DNA from: JBFWQM01 sp050249455
GTDB taxonomy: Bacteria; Pseudomonadota; Alphaproteobacteria; MPNO01; VGEU01
Length of the DNA stretch: 42,509 bases
Reading direction: 5' to 3'
Assembly: GCA_050249455.1 (NCBI GenBank)
Contig: JBFWQM010000014.1
Span: 1 to 42,509, forward strand
Below the pieces are notes generated by a model. It did not search any database. It was given only the letters and a program-made list of their open reading frames with translations, and was not told the origin of the DNA. How positions within the stretch are numbered: position 1 is the first letter of the stretch; each line of letters begins with the position of its first letter. A program made the position numbers and the translations under genes. Of this stretch, positions 34,480 to 42,509 are shown in pieces.

Positions 34480-37400
34480 TTAGCGGCTCTGGAACATGGC
34501 TTCGGTAGTCTGCTTGATGCTGTCCAGGATCGACTGCGCGGCAGCCAGGGCGGACTCCATCCTGATGAAGCGGGCGGTGAGCTGCTCGCGCTGATAGTCG
34601 AGCCTCGTCTGCATCTCGTCGATGCGGGTCTGGGTCAGCGTGTTCTGCCCCTCCGCGGTGTCGATCTCGGTCTCGACCACGCCGTTGACGGAATCGAGCA
34701 GGTTCTCGATCTGGGCGAACATCTCCGCGCCCATGCCGACGGTGTAGTCGAGCTGGATCGACGTCGGCAGGTCGACGCCGTTGTAGAAGAGCTTCAGGCC
34801 CTTGGCCTCGCCGGTCAGGATGGTGATGGCCTGGTTGCTGATCGACACGCTGCCGTCGTCGGCGCCGTCCGCGGTGCCGCCGACGTTGCCGGTGGCGGGC
34901 ACGTTGACGGCGGGCGTGGCGCCGCTCTTGACGTAGCCGGGCGGGTCGTTGGCGGCCTGCGGCACAAGCTTCAGGTCGGCGAACAGGGTATCGGGGGTGG
35001 CGCCGTCGCCGGTCACGTTGGTGCCGGTGGCGGAATCGGCCGAATAGAGTCGGAAGTCGCCGCTGCCGGCGGCGACGGCGGTGGCCGAGACCTCGATGCG
35101 GTACCAGCCGTTGCCCATGTCGTCGATACGCGCGCCGGTGGCGTCGCCGGCGGTGGCGCCGACCGTCCCGGTGGCGACGTTGAAGTCGGCGTAGGTGTCG
35201 GCGCTGAAGCCGGCGCCCTCGAAGGCGAAGCGCACGCTGTCCTGCGCGCCCGCCTTGGCATAGCCGACCAGGGTGTAGCTCTTGCCGGCGGTGACCGAGA
35301 CGGCGTCGGCGTTGGAAACGTAGTGCGGCCCGGCCGTGACGTCGCCGACCAGCTCATCGCCGGTCATCGCGCCGTCGGGCCCGGTCACGGCGTCGGCGTT
35401 GACCGTCGCCGCGCTGGCATTGAGGTTCGCGATGCCGACCGCCTCGGCGCCGGCGTCCGCCGCCTGCGCGCCCCAGAACCAGGCGTCCGGCGTCGCGCCG
35501 TCGCCGCTATAGGTTGCGCCGCCGGGGCCCGTCGCGTGGCGCTCGAACGCCACGTTGCCGCTGGCGGTCGCGGTGGCGGCGATCGAGATCCGGTACCAGC
35601 CGTTGCCGACGCTCTCGATCGCCGCGTCGTCGATGCCGGTGCCGAAGCCGCTCACCGTGCCGTTTGCGAGGTCGAAGTCGGCGAAGGCATCGCCTGCGAC
35701 CGCGCCGCCGGCGACGGCGATGCGCGCATCGGATTGCGCGCCGGCCTTCACGTAGGTCGAGAACGAATAGGTCTGCCCGGCGGTCAGCGCCAGGCTGGCG
35801 GGCGAGGACAAATAGTGCGTGTCGTTGGCGGCATCGCCGACCAGGCCGTCTGCCGTCATCGTGCCGTCGGGGGCCGCCATGCCGTCGGCGGCGACGGTCG
35901 CGCGCGTCGCCGTCCACGACGGGTCGTCCGCCGCCTCGCTGTTCGCCAGCATGTTGCTGCCCGAGTTGGGCTGCAGGTTGAGGACGTAGCCGGCAGGGTT
36001 GTACTTGGTGTTGCGGTCGAACCCGAGGAGCGATACGCGCGGGTCGGACGCGCTGAAGTCGAACGCGAACAGCCGGCGCACGTCGTCGAGGTTGGCGAGG
36101 AGCGCGGTGTCGATCTTGCTGTCATCGATGCGTAGCGTGTTGTCCAGCAGCGGGTCGGTGTTCTGCTCGCGCGGGATGAACGTGACGCCGATCTGGGCCA
36201 GAACGCGGAAGCCCTGCGACACGCCGTCCACGCCGTTGCCGAGCAGCGCGGAAATCTGCGTCGAAGCCTCGCGCAGCGCCTGAGAGGTGTTGAGGACGGG
36301 GTTCTCGCCGACCAGCTCGCCCGTGGTCGGATCGCGCGCGACGTGCTCGTTGATGAACGAGCGCACGGCGTTGTAGGCGTTGACGAAATTCGTGATCTGC
36401 GTCTTGACCGCGTTGAGGTCGTGGTCGATGTCGATCGAGACGGTGGTGCCCTTCTCGGCCTGATAGAGCGACAGCGTGACGCCGGCGAACAGGTCCGAGA
36501 TGGTATTGGTCTGGCGTTCGATCACCCGCCGCTTGTTGTCGATGCCGAGGTCGTCGATCGCGGTGCCGCCACCGGTTTCCTCGATGCTGAACGCCGTCGC
36601 GCCGGTGATCTCCAGTCGCACGCCGGTGCCGTCCGACACCAGGGCGCCGGTCGTGCCGGTCACGTTGGTGGTGATGCGCGCTGCGATGTCGGCCAGCGTG
36701 TCGGTGGCCACGTAGTTGACGGTGCCGATCACCGCGTTGTCGCTGTCGCGCCGGAACGTCAGGGTGCCCGCGCTGCCGGCCTGGACGGCGCCGCTGGACT
36801 GGAAATCCGTCTCGTAGGCCAGGTTGCTGAGGTCGAGCAGGCCGTCGGCATGGAATTTCGCGGTCTGCGCCGCCTGCAGCTCGTTCTTGATCCCGCCGGA
36901 GCCGTTCAGGATTCCGATCGCCTGCAGCGGCGTCCCCGCGGTGTCGGCCAGCGAGATCGTCTGGCCGGTCTTGTCGGCGGTCAGGAACAGATAGTTCTCG
37001 TTGGGGCCCACGGTCACGATCGCCGCCGTGACGCCGGTCGGGTTGGTGCCCTTGTTGGCGTTGTTGATGCGGTCGCGCAGGTCGGACAGCGAGTCGTTGG
37101 CGCCGACCGCGATCGTCTTGCCGTTGATGGCGAAGCTGTCGCCGGCGTTGAAGCCGAGCGGGCTGCCCGCCGAGGTGAACTTGTCGCTCGAAAGCTTGTG
37201 CGCCTTGGCGGTCTGCAGCACCTCGATGGTGTGGTTGCCGCTCGATGCGGCGTTGCTGACCGTGGCGCCGATCAGGTTGCCTGCCTGGGAGGCGATCGCG
37301 CCGTCCGCCCGGCTGGTGGACGTGAAGGCCTGCTTGGCCTCGAACGCGTTGCCCTGGTTGCCGATCGAGACGGCGCCACGCAGGCCGGCCAGCGCGTCCT

Positions 37401-37617
37401 TCAGCGCCGTCAGGCCGGTCCGCAGGCTCTGCAGCGCGGTGATCTTGTCCTTGTTGGACGTGATCTGCGCTTCCAGTCGGTCGACCGGGATGCGCTTGGC
37501 GGCGATGATGCCGTCGACCGCGGCCTGGAAGTCGATGCCGCTGGAAAGGCCGGAGAACGAGACCCGCCCCGTCTTCGTATCGACGCTCAGCGAATTGAGG
37601 TTGAGGGCTTCAGCCAT
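34480..37617 (-). CDS. fliD: Filament cap protein FliD with two inserted phage-tail-like modules
   Basis: Caps the filament and folds flagellin as it arrives. At 1045 residues it is about twice the length of E. coli FliD. Residues 1-110 are the N-terminal D0/D1 (FSGLSSGIDFQAAVDGIIAA and LEAQITSNKDKITALQSLRT). Residues 120-540 hold the middle domains, with NTISDLFAGVTLSLYQAEKG near 371 and FVNAYNAVRSFINEHVARDP near 411. Residues 553-720 and 728-885 are two tandem modules, each with a TYSF/SYTL strand then YVKAGAQ or YAKAGAQ, ADFDLANGTV or ADFNVATGTV, and GNGWYRI. This layout resembles carbohydrate-binding-like domains of phage tail proteins. Residues 920-1045 are the normal FliD C-terminus (GEAKGLKLFYNGVDL; coiled coil; EAMFQSR). 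The insert is in frame and its composition matches its surroundings. Confidence 0.95.
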   Translation of the reverse strand: MAEALNLNSLSVDTKTGRVSFSGLSSGIDFQAAVDGIIAAKRIPVDRLEAQITSNKDKITALQSLRTGLTALKDALAGLRGAVSIGNQGNAFEAKQAFTSTSRADGAIASQAGNLIGATVSNAASSGNHTIEVLQTAKAHKLSSDKFTSAGSPLGFNAGDSFAINGKTIAVGANDSLSDLRDRINNANKGTNPTGVTAAIVTVGPNENYLFLTADKTGQTISLADTAGTPLQAIGILNGSGGIKNELQAAQTAKFHADGLLDLSNLAYETDFQSSGAVQAGSAGTLTFRRDSDNAVIGTVNYVATDTLADIAARITTNVTGTTGALVSDGTGVRLEITGATAFSIEETGGGTAIDDLGIDNKRRVIERQTNTISDLFAGVTLSLYQAEKGTTVSIDIDHDLNAVKTQITNFVNAYNAVRSFINEHVARDPTTGELVGENPVLNTSQALREASTQISALLGNGVDGVSQGFRVLAQIGVTFIPREQNTDPLLDNTLRIDDSKIDTALLANLDDVRRLFAFDFSASDPRVSLLGFDRNTKYNPAGYVLNLQPNSGSNMLANSEAADDPSWTATRATVAADGMAAPDGTMTADGLVGDAANDTHYLSSPASLALTAGQTYSFSTYVKAGAQSDARIAVAGGAVAGDAFADFDLANGTVSGFGTGIDDAAIESVGNGWYRISIAATATASGNVAFERHATGPGGATYSGDGATPDAWFWGAQAADAGAEAVGIANLNASAATVNADAVTGPDGAMTGDELVGDVTAGPHYVSNADAVSVTAGKSYTLVGYAKAGAQDSVRFAFEGAGFSADTYADFNVATGTVGATAGDATGARIDDMGNGWYRIEVSATAVAAGSGDFRLYSADSATGTNVTGDGATPDTLFADLKLVPQAANDPPGYVKSGATPAVNVPATGNVGGTADGADDGSVSISNQAITILTGEAKGLKLFYNGVDLPTSIQLDYTVGMGAEMFAQIENLLDSVNGVVETEIDTAEGQNTLTQTRIDEMQTRLDYQREQLTARFIRMESALAAAQSILDSIKQTTEAMFQSR

Positions 37618-37659
37618 GCGCGATCCTGTTGCCGGACGATGCCCGGTCGGTCGGTTGTA

Positions 37660-38013
37660 CTAGGCTTTCCTGTCGACAAGGTTACCGAGGAATTCCTTGG
37701 TCGCCGCGATCAGCCGCAGCATGTCCTCGGTCGGGATCTGGCGCACCACCTCGCCGGAGTCCTGGTCGATGATCTGGCCGATCACCAGCCCGGTGTTGTG
37801 GTCGATGTCGAGTGCGAGCTTGGTCGGGCTGCCCGGCCGCGGGTTCAGGCCGGGGTTGTTGCGCATGACCTGGTCGAGCGCGGCCTCGGTCACGGCCGGC
37901 ACGGCGCGGGCGGCGGCAACTTTTGCCGCATCGACCGCCTGAGCGACCTTGGCGGTCAGGGGAACGGAATAGGCTGCATTGCCGGTGGTGGACGGGACGG
38001 GCGGAAACTGCAT
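37660..38013 (-). CDS. flaG: FlaG family flagellar protein
   Basis: 117 residues. Residues 65-115 carry the FlaG pattern: KLALDIDHNTGLVIGQIIDQ and DSGEVVRQIPTEDMLRLIAA. The N-terminal half is Ala/Val-rich and disordered-looking. FlaG proteins influence filament length, and the gene often lies by fliD, as here (42-base gap). Molecular mechanism is not established. Confidence 0.9.
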   Translation of the reverse strand: MQFPPVPSTTGNAAYSVPLTAKVAQAVDAAKVAAARAVPAVTEAALDQVMRNNPGLNPRPGSPTKLALDIDHNTGLVIGQIIDQDSGEVVRQIPTEDMLRLIAATKEFLGNLVDRKA

Positions 38014-38052
38014 GGCACCCTACCTCGGGATCGCGGTCTCCCTGCGGCCGGC

Positions 38053-38078
38053 GGGAAGGGGGCTGCTGCCCCCTTCCC
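38053..38078 (-). terminator. Hairpin after flagellin 2
   Basis: An 11-bp stem GGGAAGGGGGC / GCCCCCTTCCC with a four-base loop lies 12 bases after the flagellin 2 stop. There is no T-tract, so it may be an attenuator or a stability element that lets a fraction of transcripts continue into flaG-fliD-fliS. Confidence 0.55.
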
Positions 38079-38089
38079 TGATGCGCGAC

Positions 38090-39235
38090 TTACCGGAACA
38101 GCTGGAGCAGGTTCTGGGGCATCTGGTTGGCCTGGGCCAACATCGACACGCCAGCCTGGATCAGGATCTGCTTGCTGGTGAAGTTGCTCATTTCCGAGGC
38201 GACGTCCAAGTCCATGAGCTGGCTTCGGGCCGCTTCGGTGTTCTCCCTTTGCGTATTGATGTTCGCCGCGGCGAACTCAAGCCGGTTCTGGTTGGCGCCG
38301 ATCGCGGCACGGGCCGTGTTCAGGTCGTCGACCGCGTTGGTGACGGCGATCGAAGCCGTGTTCGCGTTGGCGGCGGTCGAGATGTCGGTGGTGTCCAGGC
38401 CCAGCGTATTGGCCGAGATGCTGTTCACCGTGACCGAGATCTCGTCCGACGTCGGGCTGGAGCCCGTGCCGACCTTGAAGGTGAACGAGGTCGAGTTGGA
38501 CCCCGTCATCTGCAGCGAACCGGAAGCCCGGGTCGTGTTGACCGAGAACGCGGTGTTGATCTGCAGATCGACCTTGTTGGTGGTGGCGGCATTGGTCAGC
38601 GTGACGACCGTGCCGGTGGTCATGCTGGTGCCGTCGTTGGTGTCGGCGTCGAGCGCGCCGGTGAAGGTGGTCGCGTCGACCGTCGCCGTGAACGAACCCG
38701 CGGTGTTGTAGGCGATCGTGGCGTTGGTGCCGCTGAAGTCGCCGCGGAAGGTGATGTCCTGCACGCCCTGGCTGACGGCGAAGGCAGTGGCGGACGAACG
38801 ATCCACGGTCAGCGAGCCGTCCACCAGCTTGGTGCCGGCGAACTGCGTCGAGTTGGAAATGCGGTCGACTTCCGAGATCAGGGCCTGGTACTCGGTGTTG
38901 AGCTTCGCGCGCTCTTCCGAGGACAGCTGATCGGAACCCGCCTGCACCGCCAGGGTCTTCATGCGGGTCAGGATGTCGGACGTCTTGCTCATCGCGCCGT
39001 CGGCGATCTGGAGCATGGAGACCGCCTGACCGGCGTTGACCGCGGCCTGCTTCAGGCCCGCGACCTCGACGCCCAAGCGGCTGCCGACGGCGAGGGATGC
39101 CGCGTCGTCCTTCGCAGTGAGGACCCGGGTGCCCGCCGACAGCTTGGCGAGCGAGGAGGTCGCCATCGCATCCGACGTGGTCAGGTTGCGGTGGGCGACG
39201 TTGGCGGCGTAGTTCGAGATGATATTCAACGACAT
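38090..39235 (-). CDS. Flagellin 2
   Basis: 381-residue filament protein from ATG 39235, with TAGGAG upstream; the extra open frame to 39340 is upstream noncoding DNA. D0/D1: MSLNIISNYAANVAHRNLTT, LSAGTRVLTAKDDAASLAV, SMLQIADGAMSKTSDILTRM and TEYQALISEVDRISNSTQFA. Thr/Ser-rich middle (about 170-285), a likely site for O-glycosylation. C-terminal D0: QLMDLDVASEMSNFTSKQIL, ending MPQNLLQLFR. It closely parallels flagellin 1 in length and design. It has the better sigma-54 promoter and the better FlbD-like sites, so it may be the major filament protein (inference). Confidence 0.97.
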   Translation of the reverse strand: MSLNIISNYAANVAHRNLTTSDAMATSSLAKLSAGTRVLTAKDDAASLAVGSRLGVEVAGLKQAAVNAGQAVSMLQIADGAMSKTSDILTRMKTLAVQAGSDQLSSEERAKLNTEYQALISEVDRISNSTQFAGTKLVDGSLTVDRSSATAFAVSQGVQDITFRGDFSGTNATIAYNTAGSFTATVDATTFTGALDADTNDGTSMTTGTVVTLTNAATTNKVDLQINTAFSVNTTRASGSLQMTGSNSTSFTFKVGTGSSPTSDEISVTVNSISANTLGLDTTDISTAANANTASIAVTNAVDDLNTARAAIGANQNRLEFAAANINTQRENTEAARSQLMDLDVASEMSNFTSKQILIQAGVSMLAQANQMPQNLLQLFR

Positions 39236-39331
39236 TTGTAGAGCTCCTACATGGATGAAAGTCGCGGCTTCCTGCCGTGGAGGCTTCCTGCCTCCGCGCC
39301 GACGGACCGGGGCCCGCCGACGCGGCAAAAG

Positions 39332-39348
39332 ATGCAACATCGGTGCCA
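39332..39348 (-). promoter_or_regulatory. Sigma-54 promoter of flagellin 2
   Basis: Minus strand TGGCACCGATGTTGCAT (39348-39332): TGGCAC-N5-TTGCAT with GG-N10-GC, a near-perfect RpoN site about 97 bases ahead of the ATG. Confidence 0.88.
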
Positions 39349-39421
39349 GCCGACCCGGTCGAATCTGACCAGCGCAGTTTCAACGGGTTAGCGCCCGCCG
39401 GCCGTCATAACGGCCTCGGGA

Positions 39422-39491
39422 CCGGCAATTCCTGCCGGGTGCGGTGCAAGGCTTGCCCGGCAGAATCTGCCCCGCCCGGCAGAACTTGCCG
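39422..39491. promoter_or_regulatory. Three ftr-like palindromes between flagellin 2 and the glycosyltransferase
   Basis: CCGGCAATTCCTGCCGG (39422-39438), CGGCAGAATCTGCC (39458-39471) and CGGCAGAACTTGCCG (39477-39491). All share GGCA-N5-TGCC. They lie about 75-160 bases upstream of the flagellin 2 sigma-54 promoter, enhancer-like, and 80-150 bases ahead of the divergent TPR/GT41 gene, for which I see no sigma-54 site. The 335-base gap 39236-39570 otherwise holds nothing recognisable. Confidence 0.6.
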
Positions 39492-39570
39492 TCCGCTGCC
39501 GGCCGGCCTTAAGCCTTCCTCAACCGTGCCGCGTCATCTTCCCTTAGGTTTTGACATCCGGAGAGACGGC

Positions 39571-42087
39571 ATGGCGGGCCGCACGCAGCGCGCGGCGACG
39601 ACGGACGACGGCACCCTGACCCAGATGCTGGTCGAGGCGGTGGGGCGGCACCAGGCCGGCGACCTGGCCGGCGCCGAGCGCGCCTATCGCAAGGTCCTGG
39701 CGCGCGCGCCGCAGCAGCCGCACGCGCTGCACCTTCTCGGCGTGGTGCTGCACCAGAAGGGCGAGAACGCCGAAGCCGCCCGGCTGATCGGCAAGGCGAT
39801 CAAGGCGCTGCCGGACTACGGCGACTTCCACAGCAACCTCGGCGCGATCCACTACGCGGAGAAGCAGTACGCCAAGGCGGCGGAGAGCTTCCGCCGCGCC
39901 GTGGCGCTCAACCCGGGCAATGCGGACCTTCATTCCAACCTGGCCGCGGTGCTGAACGACCTCGGCGATGCCGACGGCGCGATCGAGGCCTACCGGGTGG
40001 CGCACCAGGTCAACCCGGGCGCGCCGAAGTACCTCAAGCGCTTGGCCGACCTCTATCTGGAGCGCGACCAGTACGGGGACGCCGCGCGCTACTTCCGCCT
40101 GTTCCTGGAGATCGAGCCCGACAACGGCGAGGTCCACAACAATCTCGGCTACGCCTACGAGCGGCTGGGCCGGCTGGAGGAGGCGGAGAAATCCTATCGC
40201 CGGGCGGTCGAGCTCAACGGCGACGTGCCGGAGATCAACAACAACATCGCCACCGTGCTGCGTCTGCTCGGCCGGACCGAGGAGGCGGAGGCCTACTTCC
40301 AGCGCGCCATCGCGATCGACCCGGCGCGGTGGGAGGACCTCGCCCACCTCGCCGGCATGTACCTCAACCGTCGCGAGCCCGACAAGGCGCTGCCGATCTA
40401 CGAGACGCTGCTGCCGCTGCACCCGGACAACGCCAAGCTCTACAACGACTACGGCATCTGCCTGTCGAGCATCGGGCGGATCAGCGACGGCACCGCGGCG
40501 TTCCAGCGCGCCATCGAGCTCGACCCGGAGTTCGCCGAGGCGTTCAACAACCTCGGCACCAACAAGATGTCGGAGGGCGACCGGCTGGCCGCGATCGCCG
40601 CCTTCAAGAGCGCGATCGGCCACAAGCCGCGCTACATCGACGCCCACACCAACCTGTGCCTGGCGCTGCAGTTCGTCGACCGCTACGACGAGGCCTACAT
40701 CTACGCCCGCGCCACCATGCTGCTGGAGGACTTCCGGCCGATCTACGCCGCCAATCCCAGCAAGGTGTTCCGCGCCGTCTGCGACTTCGACGGGCTGGAG
40801 GAACTCGGCGACCCGTGGGTCAATATGGAGGCCACGCGCGGCGGCGACATCTCGGCCCTGTTCCTCGAGATGCTGGTGGAGGCCGACACGGCCGAGAAGG
40901 TCGCCATGCTGTCGGGCTTCCACAAGGACTGGGGCGGCGACATCTCGGAGCGTGCGCGCAAGAACCCGCTGCCGCCGTTCGCCGCGCGCCGGCACGACAA
41001 GATCCGGCTCGGCTTCGTGTCCTCGGACCTGCGCGGCCATTCGGTCGCCAAGTTCACCCTGCCGCTGTTCGAGCGGCTCGACCGCGACCGCTTCGAGATC
41101 TCCTGCTTCGCGCCCAACGAGTATCCCGAGGACGCGATCCAGAACCGCTTCAAGAGCATCGTCGACCGCTTCACCGTGGTGCGCGAACGCTCGATGCGCG
41201 AGATGGCGGAGGACATCCGGAGCGACGGCGTCGACATCCTGTTCGAGCTCAACGGCTTCACCCGCGACAGCCGGCTGAAGGTGATGGCGCACCGCGCCGC
41301 GCCGGTGCAGGTGAGCTGGCTCGGCTACCCGTTCACCACCGGGATCGGCGAGTTCGACTACATGCTGCTCGACCCGCTATGTCGCCCGGCCGAGGATTCC
41401 TGGCTGGTGGAGAAGCCGCTCCTGATGCCGCAGAGCTGGGTCTGCTTCGGCGAGTTCCCCGCCGAGCCGATCAGCGACACCCTGCCGATGGAGCGCAACG
41501 GCATCGTGTCGTTCGGCACCCTCAACAACCCGTACAAGTACACCCGCAAGACGATCGCGCTGTGGGCCGAGGTGATGAATTCGGTGCCGGATTCGCGCTT
41601 CCTGGTGGTGCGGCCGGAATGCGCGTCGGCGCTCCTGTGCAGCCACATCGTCAAGGAGTTCGGCCGCCACGGCATCGGGCCGGAGCGGCTCAACGTCGTC
41701 AACAACCGGCTCTACCCGCTCAGCCACTTCAACTACTACGACGAGATCGACGTGACGCTCGACACCTTCCCGGTGACCGGCGGCACGACGACTTGCGAGG
41801 CGTTGTGGATGGGCGCGCCCGTGGTGTCGATGACCGGCCCCAGCGTGCACCACCGCCTCAGCCAGAGCCTGTTGACCAATGCCGGCTTCGCCGAGATGTG
41901 CACGACCTCGCCGGAGGACTACGTCCGCACTGGCATCGCCCTGGCGCAAGACCGCGACCGGCTGGCTGAAATCCGCCAGACCAGCCGCCAACGCCTGCTT
42001 GCCTCGCCCCTGTGCGACGCCGACGGCTTCACCCGCGCCTTCGAAGGTCTGATGACCGACGTCGCGCGCCGGCACGGGCTGGTCTGA
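39571..42087 (+). CDS. TPR/GT41-type O-glycosyltransferase, FlmG-like
   Basis: 838 residues from ATG 39571, with CCGGAGAG upstream. Residues 15 to about 430 are at least nine tetratricopeptide repeats (for example EAEKSYRRAVELN and DGTAAFQRAIELDPEFAEAF). Residues 480-838 match the SPINDLY/O-GlcNAc transferase (GT41) catalytic lobes: RLGFVSSDLRGHSVAKF with H490; DILFELNGFTRDSR; APVQVSWLGYPFTTGIG; FGTLNNPYKYT with K656 in the position of the UDP-contact lysine of OGT; and TFPVTGGTTTCEALWMGAPV near 731. In Caulobacter a TPR/GT41-type protein, FlmG, glycosylates flagellin. The position back to back with flagellin 2 across shared FlbD-like sites supports that role. The sugar donor is unknown. Confidence 0.9.
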   Translation: MAGRTQRAATTDDGTLTQMLVEAVGRHQAGDLAGAERAYRKVLARAPQQPHALHLLGVVLHQKGENAEAARLIGKAIKALPDYGDFHSNLGAIHYAEKQYAKAAESFRRAVALNPGNADLHSNLAAVLNDLGDADGAIEAYRVAHQVNPGAPKYLKRLADLYLERDQYGDAARYFRLFLEIEPDNGEVHNNLGYAYERLGRLEEAEKSYRRAVELNGDVPEINNNIATVLRLLGRTEEAEAYFQRAIAIDPARWEDLAHLAGMYLNRREPDKALPIYETLLPLHPDNAKLYNDYGICLSSIGRISDGTAAFQRAIELDPEFAEAFNNLGTNKMSEGDRLAAIAAFKSAIGHKPRYIDAHTNLCLALQFVDRYDEAYIYARATMLLEDFRPIYAANPSKVFRAVCDFDGLEELGDPWVNMEATRGGDISALFLEMLVEADTAEKVAMLSGFHKDWGGDISERARKNPLPPFAARRHDKIRLGFVSSDLRGHSVAKFTLPLFERLDRDRFEISCFAPNEYPEDAIQNRFKSIVDRFTVVRERSMREMAEDIRSDGVDILFELNGFTRDSRLKVMAHRAAPVQVSWLGYPFTTGIGEFDYMLLDPLCRPAEDSWLVEKPLLMPQSWVCFGEFPAEPISDTLPMERNGIVSFGTLNNPYKYTRKTIALWAEVMNSVPDSRFLVVRPECASALLCSHIVKEFGRHGIGPERLNVVNNRLYPLSHFNYYDEIDVTLDTFPVTGGTTTCEALWMGAPVVSMTGPSVHHRLSQSLLTNAGFAEMCTTSPEDYVRTGIALAQDRDRLAEIRQTSRQRLLASPLCDADGFTRAFEGLMTDVARRHGLV

Positions 42088-42102
42088 CGGTATCCGGCCG
42101 GA

Positions 42103-42393
42103 TCACACCCGCTCGTAGTGCTTCACCGTGACCTCGGCGTCCTTGATGTTCCGGTTGTGCTTCTTGATCTTCTCGAAGGCGTCGCTCTTGAGGTAGGCGT
42201 CGACGGCGGCCTGGTCCGCCCACTCGGAATACGAGATGACCTCGCCGGGGTTGTCGACGCAGCGCAGCAGCTCCTCGGACAGGCAGCCGTCCTGCTGGAT
42301 CATCAGGGGACCGCAGTTCTCGCGCCAGTTGCGCTCCGCCTGCTCGGCATGCTCGGCCGGGAACTTGCAGTAGATCAGCCTCACGATCGGCAT
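42103..42393 (-). CDS. Antibiotic biosynthesis monooxygenase (ABM)-type domain protein
   Basis: 96 residues from ATG 42393, chosen for GGAGG upstream; an ATG at 42405 adds four residues. A single ferredoxin-like alpha/beta domain: MPIVRLIYCKFPAEHAEQAE, then QQDGCLSEELLRCVDNPGEV, SYSEWADQAAVDAYLKSDAF. The pattern (strand, helix, strand with W, helix) fits the dimeric ABM superfamily, whose members include quinol monooxygenases and many proteins of unknown role. It is convergent with the glycosyltransferase, 15 bases apart. Confidence 0.75.
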   Translation of the reverse strand: MPIVRLIYCKFPAEHAEQAERNWRENCGPLMIQQDGCLSEELLRCVDNPGEVISYSEWADQAAVDAYLKSDAFEKIKKHNRNIKDAEVTVKHYERV

Positions 42394-42454
42394 CGGTGCC
42401 TCCATCGGATGGGTTCGACGAAGGCAACGCGGCAGGGGCCGGGCGGTTGCGCGG

Positions 42455-42509
42455 TCAGTCGGCCAGGAAGAACTCCACCGTCGAGACCACGCGCACCGTC
42501 TTGTTGATC
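42455..42509 (-). CDS. C-terminal fragment of an unidentified gene
   Basis: The minus-strand frame entering from the right edge reads INKTVRVVSTVEFFLAD then TGA at 42457-42455. Too short to identify. It is upstream of and co-oriented with the ABM gene (about 60-base gap), so the two may be an operon. Confidence 0.45.
   Translation of the reverse strand, partial: INKTVRVVSTVEFFLAD

Noticed and set aside
39277..39570. N-terminal extension of the TPR glycosyltransferase
   Set aside because: It covers the flagellin 2 promoter and the palindromes; ATG 39571 has a good ribosome site.

Overview
The window is very GC-rich and densely coded. It looks like a chromosomal segment of a motile alphaproteobacterium, probably in or near the Rhodospirillales. 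The evidence is a Shemin-pathway HemA, the cell-cycle regulators ChpT, CtrA and SciP, the sigma-54 activator FlbD, and MSLN-type flagellins. The order placement is inference. There are no tRNA or rRNA genes, insertion sequences or CRISPR arrays that I can see.

Layout. Positions 1-8018 are housekeeping and regulatory genes: a partial Asp-box (BNR) beta-propeller protein, hemA, moaA, a PAS/PAS histidine kinase, then fdhD, a GIY-YIG-like gene and mobA as a tight operon, and a 60-residue DUF3553-type gene. Positions 8104-14864 hold chpT followed by the chemotaxis operon cheA-cheW-cheY-cheB-cheR. Positions 15103-17795 hold ctrA, divergent from fliI-fliJ across a region with CtrA-type TTAACC motifs. 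Positions 17900-27974 (minus strand, read right to left) are a continuous operon fliF-fliG-fliH-fliN-motA-flbD-flhA-flhF-flhG. Positions 28096-33656 (minus) hold flagellin 1, a FliS-like gene, fliK, flgD, flgE and sciP. Positions 34028-39235 (minus) hold flagellin 2, flaG, fliD and fliS. Position 39571 onward holds a large TPR/GT41 glycosyltransferase resembling flagellin glycosyltransferase FlmG, an ABM-domain protein and a gene fragment.

How the genes work together. ChpT relays phosphate to CtrA, which in relatives switches on early flagellar genes and is restrained by SciP. FlbD drives late sigma-54 promoters. I can read good sigma-54 promoters ahead of both flagellins, with CGGCA-N5-TGCCG palindromes resembling Caulobacter ftr (FlbD) sites ahead of fliF and flagellin 2. 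So one window holds much of a regulatory cascade and several of its target sites. Flagellin is handled by two FliS-type chaperones, a FlaG, a FliD cap and a likely glycosyltransferase.

Most unusual. (1) CheA carries, between Hpt and the dimerisation domain, a segment of about 120 residues that reads like a group-1 truncated haemoglobin but appears to have lost the usual haem-pocket residues. (2) FliD is about 1045 residues long because two tandem modules resembling phage-tail carbohydrate-binding-like domains are inserted. (3) A GIY-YIG-like nuclease gene sits between fdhD and mobA.
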